Notes: generated by a model from the sequence alone, not told the origin. A stretch of DNA of 64,000 nucleotides from Hoyosella sp. YIM 151337 (GCF_026041215.1 NZ_JAPEIQ010000021.1:124001-188000); one strand, 5' to 3'. Numbered from the stretch's first letter, positions 16,738-26,285 are shown. A program made the numbers and translations.

Positions 16738-17739
16738 ATGAAGAAACTCATCAACGACCCCGCCGATGTCGTAAGCGAAGCGCTCACCGGACTTGCGGCG
16801 GCACACCCCGAATTGCGTGTCGACCTAAACAACAAGATCGTGTACCGCGCGGACGCGCCAGTGCCCGGAAAAGTGGGCCTCATCTCCGGTGGCGGATCCG
16901 GTCACGAGCCGATGCACAGCGGGTTCGTCGGAATGGGCATGCTCGACGCGGCCTGCGCCGGTGAAGTGTTCACCTCCCCAGTCCCCGACCAAATGCTCGA
17001 AGCTACGAAAACCGTCGATTCTGGCGCGGGCGTGCTGCACATCGTGAAGAACTACACCGGTGACGTGATGAATTTCGAGATGGCCGCTGAACTCGCGGCC
17101 GCAGAAACCGGAGTGGACGTTATTCAGGTCGTCACCAACGATGACGTCGCGGTGAAGGACAGCCTGTATACCGCTGGGCGGCGCGGGGTGGGCGTCACCG
17201 TCCTCGTCGAGAAACTCGCCGGAGCTGCCGCCGAGCAAGGAAGACCCCTGAAGGAAGTCGCCGACGTCGCCCAGCACGTCAACGACAACGGGCGCAGCAT
17301 GGGCATCGCGCTAACACCATGCACGGTGCCGGCCGCTGGCAAACCAACATTCACCCTCGCGGAGAACGAGATGGAAGTCGGCGTCGGAATACACGGCGAG
17401 CCCGGCCGCGCTACCGTCAGCCTTGCGCCTGCCAGGCAGGTGGCGGAAATGCTGATGGAACCAATTCTTTCCGACCTTCCGTTCACAAAGGGCGACAGTG
17501 TCATCGCATTCGTCAACGGCATGGGCGGCACACCACTGCTGGAGCTATACCTGATGTTCGGTGAAGTGGCGCGCATACTCAACGGCCACGGCATCGAGAT
17601 CGCGCGTTCCTTGACTGGTTCCTACATCACCTCGCTTGAGATGGCTGGCTGCTCCGTCACGCTCCTCAAGGCAGACGACGATCTTGTCAGGCTCTGGGAC
17701 GCACCTGTCAACACACCCGCGCTGCGATGGGGGATCTGA
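16738..17739 (+). CDS. dhaK: PTS-dependent dihydroxyacetone kinase, DhaK subunit
   Basis: 333 residues. DhaK motifs: [18 protein letters not shown] near the N-terminus and the substrate-binding histidine in G-V-G-I-H-G-E-P-G, which forms a covalent hemiaminal with dihydroxyacetone. It lies 11 bp after glpF and 2 bp before dhaL. Confidence 0.93.
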   Translation: MKKLINDPADVVSEALTGLAAAHPELRVDLNNKIVYRADAPVPGKVGLISGGGSGHEPMHSGFVGMGMLDAACAGEVFTSPVPDQMLEATKTVDSGAGVLHIVKNYTGDVMNFEMAAELAAAETGVDVIQVVTNDDVAVKDSLYTAGRRGVGVTVLVEKLAGAAAEQGRPLKEVADVAQHVNDNGRSMGIALTPCTVPAAGKPTFTLAENEMEVGVGIHGEPGRATVSLAPARQVAEMLMEPILSDLPFTKGDSVIAFVNGMGGTPLLELYLMFGEVARILNGHGIEIARSLTGSYITSLEMAGCSVTLLKADDDLVRLWDAPVNTPALRWGI

Positions 17740-17741
17740 CG

Positions 17742-18371
17742 ATGACGATTACAGTTGGCCAACTCCACTCCTGGCTCCGTATCTTCGCAGACCTCATCAG
17801 CGAGCACACTGATGAACTCACGCAACTCGATTCGGCGATCGGCGACGCTGACCACGGCACCAACATGCAGCGCGGCACCGCGGCCGTCCTCGCTGCGCTC
17901 GACGACAATCCGCCAGAGGATGCGGCTGCGCTGTTCAAGCAAGCCGGCATGGCGCTCGTCAGCAAGGTCGGCGGCGCAAGCGGTCCGCTGTACGGCACGT
18001 TTTTCATCAGAGCTGCGGCCTCCGCCGGCCCGGTGGCGGAGCTCGAGCCCCACGACTTCGCGAAGCTGCTCCGCGCCGGCCTTGAAGGCGTGGTGGCCAG
18101 GGGTAAACCAGATCCTGGAGACAAGACCATGTTCGATGCGCTGTCGCCTGCCGTCGAAGCGGCCGATCAGACACTCGATGGCGGCGCGTCACTCACCGAC
18201 GCACTCGCTGCCGCCGAAGCAGCAGCGAACTCCGGCCGCGACGCGACCATCCCGATGCTGGCGCGCAAAGGACGTGCCTCCTACCTCGGTGAGCGCAGCA
18301 TCGGGCACCAAGATCCGGGTGCGACGAGCGCTGCGCTGCTGATCACAGCTGCGGCGAGAGCGCTCGGGTGA
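17742..18371 (+). CDS. dhaL: Dihydroxyacetone kinase ADP-binding subunit DhaL
   Basis: 209 residues. The nucleotide and metal site is shown by LDSAIGDADHGTNMQRG, with later D-K-T-M-x-D-A-L and GERSIGHQDPGA motifs typical of DhaL. It holds ADP, which is rephosphorylated by DhaM rather than exchanged for ATP. The ATG at 17742 follows the dhaK stop directly. Confidence 0.93.
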   Translation: MTITVGQLHSWLRIFADLISEHTDELTQLDSAIGDADHGTNMQRGTAAVLAALDDNPPEDAAALFKQAGMALVSKVGGASGPLYGTFFIRAAASAGPVAELEPHDFAKLLRAGLEGVVARGKPDPGDKTMFDALSPAVEAADQTLDGGASLTDALAAAEAAANSGRDATIPMLARKGRASYLGERSIGHQDPGATSAALLITAAARALG

Positions 18372-18376
18372 CGCGC

Positions 18377-20785
18377 ATGGTTGGTCTAGTTGTGGTCTCT
18401 CACAGCCGCCAGCTTGCCGATGCGGCTGTCGCGCTCGCGTCCGAAATGGCGCATGGACGCGCGCTCCAGATCGCGGTGGCGGCGGGACTCGATGAGCGAA
18501 CTTTCGGAACCGACGCGATCGAGGTGCAGTCGGCCATCGAGAAAGTCTCTGGCGCTGACGGTGTGCTGGTCTTGATGGACCTCGGTTCGGCAGTGCTTTC
18601 TGCCGAACTTGCGCTCGACTTGCTCGATCCTGATATCGCCGCGAACGTGCGGTTGTGCGCTGCGCCGCTCGTTGAAGGCCTCGTCGCTGCGACCGTCGCG
18701 GCCGCGGGCGGGGCGACCCTGGCGGAAGTCGAGGCCGAAGCCGTCAGCGGCCTCGCCGGAAAGCAAGCGCACCTCGAACCAGCCGCGATAGCGGAAGATT
18801 CCGCGACGGACATGCGCGACGGACTCACAGCCACGTTTGTCGTGGAAAACGCGCATGGCTTGCATGCTCGTCCCGCTGCGCGGCTCGCCGCTGAAGTGCG
18901 GGCTCTCGATGCAGACGTGCACGTGCGCAACGTCACTACCGGCTCCGCGTTTGTGCCAGCCGCGAGCCTCACCCGCCTTGCCACACTCGGCGCCCTCGCC
19001 GGCCATTCCCTGGAAGTGTCGGCCGTCGGAAAGCAAGCGAAAGAAGCTGTTGAGCACGTTCTTTCGCTCGCGGCCGAGCATTTTGGCGAAGACGCACACC
19101 TCGAACGCCCGACTCCCACTGTGTCCTCGCCGGGTCCGCAGCCGGCATCACCCGGAATCGGAATCGGCCCGGCGTGGTTTGCGGAGGCATGCGAAATCGA
19201 CCTGTCAGACGTCAGCGCAAGCGCTGCTGATCCTGCCGCGGAGTGGCGCCGCGTCCGCAACGCCGTGGCCGATGCCCGGCGCATTATCTCCCGCACTCGC
19301 GCCACCACCGCGCGCCAGGCCGGGGAAGCTGAGGCGGGGGTTTTCGATGCTCATCTGATGCTCCTCGACGACGCGGAACTCATTGATGCCGTGCGCGAAA
19401 GAATTGATGCCGGCACGTCCGCGCCGCACGCAGTGGCGGTCGTATTCGGTGGCGCAGCAGCCGATTTCGAGAGTCTCGACGACGACTACCAGCGTGCACG
19501 CGCCACGGATGTGCGGGCTGTGCGTGATCAGGTCCTCGGCGCCATGCTGGGGATATCCCACGAATTCGCCGCGCAAACTGGCATCCTGATCGCCGCAGAT
19601 CTCACGCCCGCGCAAACAGCACACCTCGACCGCGAGGCAGTGCGCGGAATTGTCCTTGCGCAAGGAAGTCCGACGTCACACGCGGCGATCCTCGCACGTT
19701 CGCTAGGCATTCCCGCCATCACTGGAGCGGGACCGGGAGTGCTCGCTGTGCGGGCCGGCACCACCGTCGCGATTGACGGCACCGCGGGGACGATACACAT
19801 CGAGCCCAATGACGAGTTGCTGGCTGACCTCCGCGCCCAGGCTGCAGAACAACAGCGGCAGTTCGCGGACGCACTCAGCCATGCTGCGGCGCCTGCGCTC
19901 ACGCACGACGGCGTCACCGTGCACGTCGCGGCGAACGTGGGGAACCGTGACGACGCCGCAACAGCAGTGGCGAACGGCGCGGACCTGGCGGGCCTGATCC
20001 GCACCGAGTTCCTCTTCCTCGGCCGCGAGACCGCACCGACGGAGGACGAGCAGTTCGCAGCGTATCGTGAGATCGCCGCAGCGCTCGACGGACGCCGGGC
20101 GATATTCCGCACCCTCGACATAGGCGGCGACAAGCCCCTGCCGTACGCCACCCAGCCGCACGAAGAGAACCCCTTTCTTGGGGTCAGAGGGATTCGGCTC
20201 GCACTCGGGCAGCCAGGGCTATTCGAGCCTCAGCTAGCGGCGCTGCGGCGGGTGGCGGTTGAATTTCCCGTCAGCGTGATGTTCCCGATGGTGAGCACCG
20301 TTGACGAACTCGTCGAGGCGAAACAACTGCTCGCGTGTGCGAACCTGCCTGCGGGTATCGAGATCGGGATGATGATCGAGGTGCCCGCCGCAGCGCTGAA
20401 AGCCGCAGCATTCGCGCCGCACGTTGACTTCTTCAGCATCGGCACGAACGATCTGACGCAGTACGCGCTCGCTGCGGAGCGGGGCAATGCCCGCCTGGGA
20501 GCGCTTGCGGACCCGCTCGACCCGGGCGTTCTGCGCCTGATTGCCGAGGTGTGTGCCGCCGCAGACGGACAAGCCCGAGTCGCGGTGTGCGGCGAAGTCG
20601 CCGCCGACCCTATCGCAGCCCCGCTACTCATAGGGCTGGGCGTCGACGAACTAAGTGTCACACCACACTCGGTGCCGACCGTAAAACAGACTGTGCGCGG
20701 CCTCAGCGTGGCGGAGTGCCGAGACCTGGCACAGCGCGCGGTGCACCAGGCCCGAGCCAGTGACGTGCGTGACCTACTGCGCTGA
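18377..20785 (+). CDS. dhaM: DhaM-HPr-Enzyme I fusion phosphotransferase
   Basis: 802-residue fusion. Residues 1-130: DhaM EIIA-like domain with active His9 in V-V-S-H-S. About 150-240: HPr domain with active His163 in G-L-H-A-R-P. About 255-802: Enzyme I with PASPGIGIGPA, active His435 in GSPTSHAAI, and the PEP-binding half ending in GTNDLTQYALAAERGN and RVAVCGEVAAD. In E. coli DhaM the Enzyme I part is truncated; here it is full length. The protein can take phosphate from PEP and pass it to DhaL-ADP. The ATG at 18377 places the active His at residue 9 as in E. coli; a GTG at 18368 overlapping dhaL is the alternative. Confidence 0.92.
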   Translation: MVGLVVVSHSRQLADAAVALASEMAHGRALQIAVAAGLDERTFGTDAIEVQSAIEKVSGADGVLVLMDLGSAVLSAELALDLLDPDIAANVRLCAAPLVEGLVAATVAAAGGATLAEVEAEAVSGLAGKQAHLEPAAIAEDSATDMRDGLTATFVVENAHGLHARPAARLAAEVRALDADVHVRNVTTGSAFVPAASLTRLATLGALAGHSLEVSAVGKQAKEAVEHVLSLAAEHFGEDAHLERPTPTVSSPGPQPASPGIGIGPAWFAEACEIDLSDVSASAADPAAEWRRVRNAVADARRIISRTRATTARQAGEAEAGVFDAHLMLLDDAELIDAVRERIDAGTSAPHAVAVVFGGAAADFESLDDDYQRARATDVRAVRDQVLGAMLGISHEFAAQTGILIAADLTPAQTAHLDREAVRGIVLAQGSPTSHAAILARSLGIPAITGAGPGVLAVRAGTTVAIDGTAGTIHIEPNDELLADLRAQAAEQQRQFADALSHAAAPALTHDGVTVHVAANVGNRDDAATAVANGADLAGLIRTEFLFLGRETAPTEDEQFAAYREIAAALDGRRAIFRTLDIGGDKPLPYATQPHEENPFLGVRGIRLALGQPGLFEPQLAALRRVAVEFPVSVMFPMVSTVDELVEAKQLLACANLPAGIEIGMMIEVPAAALKAAAFAPHVDFFSIGTNDLTQYALAAERGNARLGALADPLDPGVLRLIAEVCAAADGQARVAVCGEVAADPIAAPLLIGLGVDELSVTPHSVPTVKQTVRGLSVAECRDLAQRAVHQARASDVRDLLR

Positions 20786-20799
20786 GTCCGTCTATGGGT

Positions 20800-20838
20800 G
20801 TCAGCGAAAACGGGCATCGAACGCCTGTTTTCGCTGAC
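20800..20838. terminator. Bidirectional terminator after dhaM
   Basis: A 16-bp stem with one G-T wobble (GTCAGCGAAAACGGGC at 20800-20815, partner at 20823-20838, 7-base loop). AAAA and TTTT runs in the arms allow function on both strands between convergent genes. Confidence 0.7.
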
Positions 20839-20852
20839 GCGCGCAGGGGGAT

Positions 20853-22007
20853 TCACGACGGCGCGGCGGCTCGAGGCAGACCGTACGACTCGAGACACAC
20901 AACGTAGTACAGCGTCCAGAGCACCATCCAGTTCATCCAGCCGAGGGCGTTGCCGTGCAGTGCACCGGCAACGACTGGCTCGTGCAGAACGGTCCCCGCA
21001 ATCACGTAGTAGTACAGGAGGAATGTCACTACGCCCAGGGGCAGAGTGATGGCGACGCGCACGATCCAATTGAGTGCCTCGTTTGGGCCGTTCGGATAAT
21101 TCGTGAACGCGTTGGACCACAGAATCATCCAGAACACCCAGCACACCCCGAGTTGAGCCGCGAAACCCGTGACACTTGAGCCAATGCTCGCTACTGCGTC
21201 ACCGCCGATGAGGGCTTTTCCAGCGGTGAGAAACAGAAAGTAGATCCCGGTCCCCACGACGAGGTTGCCGACCACGGAAACGGCGGCAACGCGGCCCGGG
21301 GAACCGGCAAGGCGCCACGGCCAGTTGTCCGTGATGAGCCCCGTGAGCACCACGGCAACGATGACTGAGTAGAACCAGCCGATCAGCGTGTCGGTACTGA
21401 ACCAGGCTGTCGCTGGCTCAGCCCACACCGCCAGGCCAGGAAGGCCAAGGACGGCATAGACCAGCAGCGTAGGAACCATCAGAAGCCCGATTTGGCCGAG
21501 ACCGGTCCACGGCTGGTGTGACGCTGCGCGCGAGAACGGCCAGTGCTGCCAATTCACCACGCCCGTCACGAAGAAAAAGAAGCCGAACAGAACAAACAGT
21601 GCGCCGGTCAGATAGCCGGCGCCGTCAGCGCGATCGGCCGCGAAACTGGGGTCGATCCGGCCCCAGCCGTAAGCGAGCAGATAGGTAACTCCGGCACCGA
21701 GGACGAGCGAAGTGCCTATCACGGCGAGGCCGCGGGCAGGCTGCCGCAGTCGGTCGAAACCAGTGAACTCCAGATTGAAACCTATCCACACGACGGCGAG
21801 GACGGTCCAGAAGAGCAACGCCAGGAAGGGTTGCGGGTAGAGGCCGAGCACGCTCCATTCCGGGTCGATGAGGATATACCAGAAGATCAGCGCGAGCGCG
21901 CTAACGATCACCAGGTTTGCGGCACCGAACGCGAACCATGGGATTGTGCGCTCGGGTCGCACTCCGGTGGTCGTGCGGGGGTCGTCGGACAGGGACACGT
22001 GGGACAT
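20853..22007 (-). CDS. Multi-pass membrane protein of unknown function
   Basis: 384 residues with about ten membrane helices and an unusually high tryptophan and aromatic content (WYILIDPEW, NWQHWPFS, DNWPWRL, GWMNWMVLWTLYY). There is no signal peptide; the N-terminus is polar for about 20 residues. I do not recognise the family. The ATG at 22007 has a GAGGT-like ribosome site; the open frame extends to 22070. It is convergent with dhaM and divergent from the SDR gene across a 257-bp gap holding a 15-bp inverted repeat. Confidence 0.7.
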   Translation of the reverse strand: MSHVSLSDDPRTTTGVRPERTIPWFAFGAANLVIVSALALIFWYILIDPEWSVLGLYPQPFLALLFWTVLAVVWIGFNLEFTGFDRLRQPARGLAVIGTSLVLGAGVTYLLAYGWGRIDPSFAADRADGAGYLTGALFVLFGFFFFVTGVVNWQHWPFSRAASHQPWTGLGQIGLLMVPTLLVYAVLGLPGLAVWAEPATAWFSTDTLIGWFYSVIVAVVLTGLITDNWPWRLAGSPGRVAAVSVVGNLVVGTGIYFLFLTAGKALIGGDAVASIGSSVTGFAAQLGVCWVFWMILWSNAFTNYPNGPNEALNWIVRVAITLPLGVVTFLLYYYVIAGTVLHEPVVAGALHGNALGWMNWMVLWTLYYVVCLESYGLPRAAAPS

Positions 22008-22177
22008 ACGAATACCTCGTTCACAACGAACGGAAATCGTGGCCGGCAGCACGGTGTGAGGATCGGACATGATGCCCGAGTGTGATCTGCGTCTCGTGGA
22101 CTACCAATTGATACACGCCTCCCGAATCCGGCAGTAAGCGTTGCAGAGGGTTGCAAGCGCAACCGGTACCCAAAGTC

Positions 22178-22239
22178 CATCTACGGGTGTCACGTCAAAC
22201 CCCCCGGAATTTGGGCGATTATGTTGACACCTGTAGATG
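22178..22239. repeat. Inverted repeat with CCATCTAC half-sites
   Basis: Arms CATCTACGGGTGTCA (22178-22192) and TGACACCTGTAGATG (22225-22239) match at 14 of 15 positions, 32 bp apart, in the gap between the membrane protein and the SDR genes. Related single sites occur at 20788, 38001 and 62624. Confidence 0.55.
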
Positions 22240-22264
22240 AATCCAGGGAGCGACGGGATGGGTA

Positions 22265-23143
22265 ATGAGAGCAATGCTGGGTCTCGGGGAGGTTCGGAAA
22301 GCTGTTGCGGCGTTTTTGCTCAGCCCTCCGGTCTCGCTGCGCGCAGCCATCGGCGCGGCCCTGCCCAGGCCCGGCCGTCCGTTGGATGGCAAGAAGGTGC
22401 TGATTACAGGGGCGTCCTCAGGAGTGGGAGCTGCGGCTGCCGAGCTTTTTGCTTCCGAGGGAGCGACCGTACTGCTCGTTGCCCGTAACTCGGAGCGTCT
22501 CGCGACCATCGCGGCCGCGATCGAACGCGCCGCAGGTATCTGCGAGGCGTATTCCTGTGACGTCACGGACGAGGCTGCCGTCGGGAAACTGGTCACAGAC
22601 ATTCATCACCGGCACGGCCACGTCGATGTCCTCATCAACAACGCTGGGCGATCCATCCGGCGCAGCGCCATCGACTCTGTTTCCCGGTTCCACGATTACG
22701 AACGCACGATGGCCCTCAACTACTTCGGCGCCGCACGTCTCACCCTCGCGCTGCTGCCCGCCATGCTCGGCGCGGGCGGTGGCCACATCATCAATGTCGC
22801 GACGTGGGGTGTTCATGCCGATTCGATGCCCATGTTCACCGCGTACCACGCGTCCAAGGCCGCAATCGCAGCGTTTGGCCGCAGCCTGGCCGCAGAGTGC
22901 AGGGGCTCCGGTGTCCACGTGACGACGGTTGAGTTCCCGCTCATCCGCACCCCGATGATCGCTCCCACCAAGAAATACGACACCATGCCAGCACTCACGC
23001 CGCAGCAAGCAGCCGGGTGGCTTCTCAGGGCCGCCAAGACGCGACCAATCGAGATCTACCCGCGTTACGCCGCCATCCTCAGGCACATCAACACAGTCGC
23101 CCCGGCGGTGACTGACGCACTGATACGCCGGGCGGGGATCTAG
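22265..23143 (+). CDS. SDR family oxidoreductase
   Basis: 292-residue classical short-chain dehydrogenase with an N-terminal extension of about 38 residues. Motifs: LITGASSGVGAAAA, then NNAGRS, and the active Tyr/Lys in TAYHASKAA. The usual catalytic Ser segment reads NVATWGV, with Thr where Ser is normal. Similar long SDRs in mycobacteria act on fatty or lipid-derived ketones and aldehydes; substrate here is unknown. It stands alone, divergent from the unknown membrane protein. Confidence 0.82.
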   Translation: MRAMLGLGEVRKAVAAFLLSPPVSLRAAIGAALPRPGRPLDGKKVLITGASSGVGAAAAELFASEGATVLLVARNSERLATIAAAIERAAGICEAYSCDVTDEAAVGKLVTDIHHRHGHVDVLINNAGRSIRRSAIDSVSRFHDYERTMALNYFGAARLTLALLPAMLGAGGGHIINVATWGVHADSMPMFTAYHASKAAIAAFGRSLAAECRGSGVHVTTVEFPLIRTPMIAPTKKYDTMPALTPQQAAGWLLRAAKTRPIEIYPRYAAILRHINTVAPAVTDALIRRAGI

Positions 23144-23168
23144 GTGGCCATTCGAGTAAGGACCGTTT

Positions 23169-24305
23169 TCACCGCGGTGTTACAGCGAACAGTTCCGTTT
23201 CATTATCGACCCCTTTGAAGGGGAACGCACCAAGAGACGTCATTACGAATCGATCGGCGTCCAGCCTGGACACAACGTCGCGCGTCACCACCACTTGCCT
23301 CGCGTCCGCGACCGACAGCGCACGGCTAGCCAAGTTGATGGGTCGTCCATACCAGTCACCCGATCGAGGTACGGCTTTTCCGAACGTCACAGAGGCACGC
23401 AGCGGCGGGAGACCGTGGTGCTGGGCCTGCTCGCAAAGATCCAGCGCCACCGCAACGATAGCGTCGACATTCGGTGACATCAGCATGACCGCGTCGCCGA
23501 TTGTTTTGAACACCCGCACGGGCGGGTCAACGAGTGCGGTCGCCAGCGCAGACAGTTCATCTGCAACGCCGCCTAACACCTCGGCTGGCAGTTGCTCGCC
23601 CAGCTTTGTGAAGCCAACAAGGTCCGCGAAACAGATCGCGACGTCCTGCGCACCGCCGATCCGGATGTTCTGTTTGTCCGCCGCGCTCACTGCTTCAGAC
23701 CGAATACGCTGAGCCAGCGTCGTCCCGAGGATGTGCGCGAGGATTTGTGACTCCACCTCAGCGAAGCGGCGAACCTCGAGGGCGTAGCGGAGAATGATGT
23801 CGGGATTGCCGTCCGCACGCGACATGCCGTGCTCGATGAGTTCAGACAGGCCGTCGATAAAACTGCCCAAATTGCGCCCCCATACTCGTGCGAGCGCGTG
23901 TAACTGCTCGAATTCGAAGCCCAGCGCGAGATATTCACCAAGACGGAGCGCAATGAGAACGTCATCATTGCTATAGGCTGCGATATCGCTTCCTGGGACC
24001 CCTCGTCCGAGAGCTCGGAACCACGACCGCAGCATCGTTTCGTCAACCGAGGACTTCTCTGCCAAGTCCCCGATCGTTAGCGTCGCCGGGGGCTCCAGAG
24101 CATGTTCGAGGATCATCAGCGGCAGTCGGCCCTCAACCGTGGCGGCTCGCAAATCATCGACACTTACGCCCTCGTACAGTAGGGCGTTCAGTGCCATCAC
24201 ACGCAGCGCACGTGAATCACCCTCGACGCCGTCGAGCAGACCTGCGGCAGCGAAGAACTCTGCACTTTCATGGCCATTAGGCAGATCCTCACCGGCACTG
24301 GACAC
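23169..24305 (-). CDS. Class III adenylate cyclase (Rv1264-like)
   Basis: 378 residues. An N-terminal helical regulatory region (about 20-200) resembles the pH-sensing domain of mycobacterial Rv1264. The C-terminal cyclase domain has both metal aspartates (Asp228 in CFADLVGFT, Asp271 in KTIGDAVM), the adenine-selecting Lys267 and Asp317, and the transition-state Asn324 and Arg328 in PINLASR. All catalytic residues are present, so it should make cAMP as a homodimer. No membrane helix is seen. Start GTG at 24305; no clear ribosome site. Confidence 0.88.
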   Translation of the reverse strand: MSSAGEDLPNGHESAEFFAAAGLLDGVEGDSRALRVMALNALLYEGVSVDDLRAATVEGRLPLMILEHALEPPATLTIGDLAEKSSVDETMLRSWFRALGRGVPGSDIAAYSNDDVLIALRLGEYLALGFEFEQLHALARVWGRNLGSFIDGLSELIEHGMSRADGNPDIILRYALEVRRFAEVESQILAHILGTTLAQRIRSEAVSAADKQNIRIGGAQDVAICFADLVGFTKLGEQLPAEVLGGVADELSALATALVDPPVRVFKTIGDAVMLMSPNVDAIVAVALDLCEQAQHHGLPPLRASVTFGKAVPRSGDWYGRPINLASRALSVADARQVVVTRDVVSRLDADRFVMTSLGAFPFKGVDNETELFAVTPR

Positions 24306-24315
24306 ATGGGTGATC

Positions 24316-25578
24316 TTAGTTGCTGACGTTATAGGAGGGTGCAGGATTTGGCGCGGGCCGGCGCAATGAACGGGGACGGCAGAGCACCAAAGCCAGCAGG
24401 GGGATCACCGCCATTGCGGCGACGGCGAACCTCGCGGTAGTGAGATCCGCAGTGAAACCGGTGAGCAGCGCGCCTGCGGGCCGCGTGCCAGTAAATGCGA
24501 GCAGCCACAATGCCATGATTCGACCACGGAGATACGGCGGTATTCGTAGCTGAATTCCGGTGCCGATGGCGGTGACGGCGAGACTGAAACCTACACCTAT
24601 CACACCGAAACCCACGAGTGCAGACACCACGATCGTGGACACAGCAGTCAGCAGTGCGCCGAGCACCATCACCGCGAGTCCAGAGCCGACAAACACTTCA
24701 GTGGATAGCCGCCTCGTGAATACAGCCAGGATGCCGATGCCCACTAGTGCGCCAACGCCGAAGGAAAAAGTCAGGGCACCGACGAGTTCCGAGCCACCAC
24801 CGAGTTCTTCCGCCAGGGCGGGCGCGAGGGTAATCGTGGGCTCAGAAGCGAACCCGACAGTGGCTATCGCGATAAGGAGGTACAGCAGTGGACGGTCGGT
24901 CCATACATGCCTTAATGCGGCACGGACCCGATAGTCGACCTCTTCCGCTGGAATCTGCCGCGGCGGAATCTTGATGAGCAGCACTGCGGCAATGCAAAGA
25001 ATATGACCGAAGGTGGCGCATGCGAAACCAGCGACAGGGCCGGAAACCGTGACGATAAAGGCGCCCAGTGCGGGGCCGACCAGTCGCGCGGCCGTCATGG
25101 GAGCCGTGTTCAGGGTCATTGCCGCTGGCAGTTCTTCCCGCGTCACGAGTGCCGGCGTCACAGCTTGCATCGCCGGGCCACCGATCACAAAGCCGATGCC
25201 AACAAGGCACGAGCACGCAAGAATGGCCCATGCGACGGACCAGCCTTGCAGATTTCCGAATGCGTAGACCAGTGCTGCGCCGCCCGCGCCAGTTGCACAC
25301 ACCAGCCGGCCCAAAAGTATCTGCCGCTTCACGTCCCCGTGATCAGCCCACTTACCGCTCAGCGGCGTGAGCAACTGCGGCCCGAACTGGACTGCGGTGA
25401 TCAATCCCACCGCGAGGGCCGAGCCGGTGGCGGAGTAGATAGCGATCGCTGCGACTACACCGTGCACCCACACCGCTGTCGTCGAAAAGAACTTACCCCA
25501 GGTGAGCAGGCCGAAATTACGGTCGACGAGGAGCCTGAAGGTGGAGCGTGGCGAATCCGCGGCTTCAGCGCGCACCAT
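24316..25578 (-). CDS. MFS transporter (EntS-like, MFS_3)
   Basis: 420 residues with about 12 membrane helices. It begins with RNFGLLTWGKFFSTTAVWVHGVV and has the loop LSGKWADHGDVKRQILLGR, resembling enterobactin-exporter type MFS proteins. The ATG at 25578 has GAGG 7 bases upstream and overlaps the marR stop by 14 bp; an ATG at 25599 is possible. Translational coupling to marR suggests a drug or metabolite exporter under MarR control. Confidence 0.8.
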   Translation of the reverse strand: MVRAEAADSPRSTFRLLVDRNFGLLTWGKFFSTTAVWVHGVVAAIAIYSATGSALAVGLITAVQFGPQLLTPLSGKWADHGDVKRQILLGRLVCATGAGGAALVYAFGNLQGWSVAWAILACSCLVGIGFVIGGPAMQAVTPALVTREELPAAMTLNTAPMTAARLVGPALGAFIVTVSGPVAGFACATFGHILCIAAVLLIKIPPRQIPAEEVDYRVRAALRHVWTDRPLLYLLIAIATVGFASEPTITLAPALAEELGGGSELVGALTFSFGVGALVGIGILAVFTRRLSTEVFVGSGLAVMVLGALLTAVSTIVVSALVGFGVIGVGFSLAVTAIGTGIQLRIPPYLRGRIMALWLLAFTGTRPAGALLTGFTADLTTARFAVAAMAVIPLLALVLCRPRSLRRPAPNPAPSYNVSN

Positions 25579-26047
25579 ACGCAGCCTCGATGTGGTCATA
25601 GCCCTCAAGCAGTCGCGCCAGGAGCGCACTTAGAGTTCGGCATTCCTCGTCAGTCCAGTCCGCGGTGATCTCGGCCAGTAGGGCGGAACGGTTTCGCGTT
25701 GCCTTGCGAAGTGCGCTGACGCCCTCATCGGTCAGATGCAGTCGGGTACGCCGCTGATCGTTCACACAGGTGGTCTTGGTGAGGAGTCCGCGCGCAATCA
25801 CGGCGTTCACCGCGCGGCTTGCCGTTGATTGCTCGACTTCAAGCTCCGCGGCGACCAGCCCGATCGACGGACTCACACCCTGTGCCTCGTGCCGTTCGAC
25901 AGACCGTAAAATGCGCAGGTCACCGACACCTGGAATCTCCGGCACCCCGTCGAGCACGCGACTGCGGAACCCCGGCCGCCGCAGCGCGCGAAAGAGACGG
26001 AGGACTTGTTCATCGAGGAGGGACAATGTCGCGTCCGAAGTGCGCAT
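25565..26047 (-). CDS. MarR family transcriptional regulator
   Basis: 160 residues with a MarR winged helix (VAAELEVEQSTASRAVNAVIARGLL then NDQRRTRLHLTDEGVSAL). It is upstream of and overlaps the MFS gene. The start at 26047 is chosen because the operator-like repeat 26054-26070 would then lie just upstream; an ATG at 26059 lies within the repeat. No ribosome site is evident for either. Confidence 0.85.
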   Translation of the reverse strand: MRTSDATLSLLDEQVLRLFRALRRPGFRSRVLDGVPEIPGVGDLRILRSVERHEAQGVSPSIGLVAAELEVEQSTASRAVNAVIARGLLTKTTCVNDQRRTRLHLTDEGVSALRKATRNRSALLAEITADWTDEECRTLSALLARLLEGYDHIEAAYGAR

Positions 26048-26053
26048 AGATAT

Positions 26054-26070
26054 ATGCATAGCACATGCAT
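26054..26070. promoter_or_regulatory. Candidate MarR operator
   Basis: Two copies of the palindrome ATGCAT separated by AGCAC, giving a 17-bp symmetrical site immediately upstream of the marR start. Autoregulation is inferred. Confidence 0.5.
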
Positions 26071-26253
26071 CTTCTCTTTGGCCAGGAGCAAACGCTCAGG
26101 TCCCAGCAGTGAAAACGGTCACAAAAGGCAATTCTGAATCGTTCAACTTCTGCAAATTCGCCCCGGCGGGGCAGTTGTGTGACCCAGCCGATACCTATTT
26201 CGAAAAATTCACCGGTACCTTCTATTCACGTAACTCACTGTTCAACGCCGAAC

Positions 26254-26280
26254 GTGAGAAAGCCAGAGAAAGCCAGAGAA
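26254..26280 (+). repeat. Short tandem repeat before the DUF2218 gene
   Basis: The decamer AGCCAGAGAA is repeated exactly (26261-26270, 26271-26280) after a partial copy GTGAGAA. The last copy places AGAGAA 5 bases before the ATG, so the repeat supplies the only ribosome-site-like sequence. Confidence 0.6.
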
Positions 26281-26285
26281 TTACC

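Noticed and set aside
18386-20161. Long minus-strand open frames opposite dhaM
   Set aside because: High-GC antisense shadows; the plus strand carries DhaM, HPr and Enzyme I motifs throughout.
25770-26285. Upstream extension of the DUF2218 reading frame
   Set aside because: Runs opposite marR and its operator, with no family similarity before the ATG at 26286.
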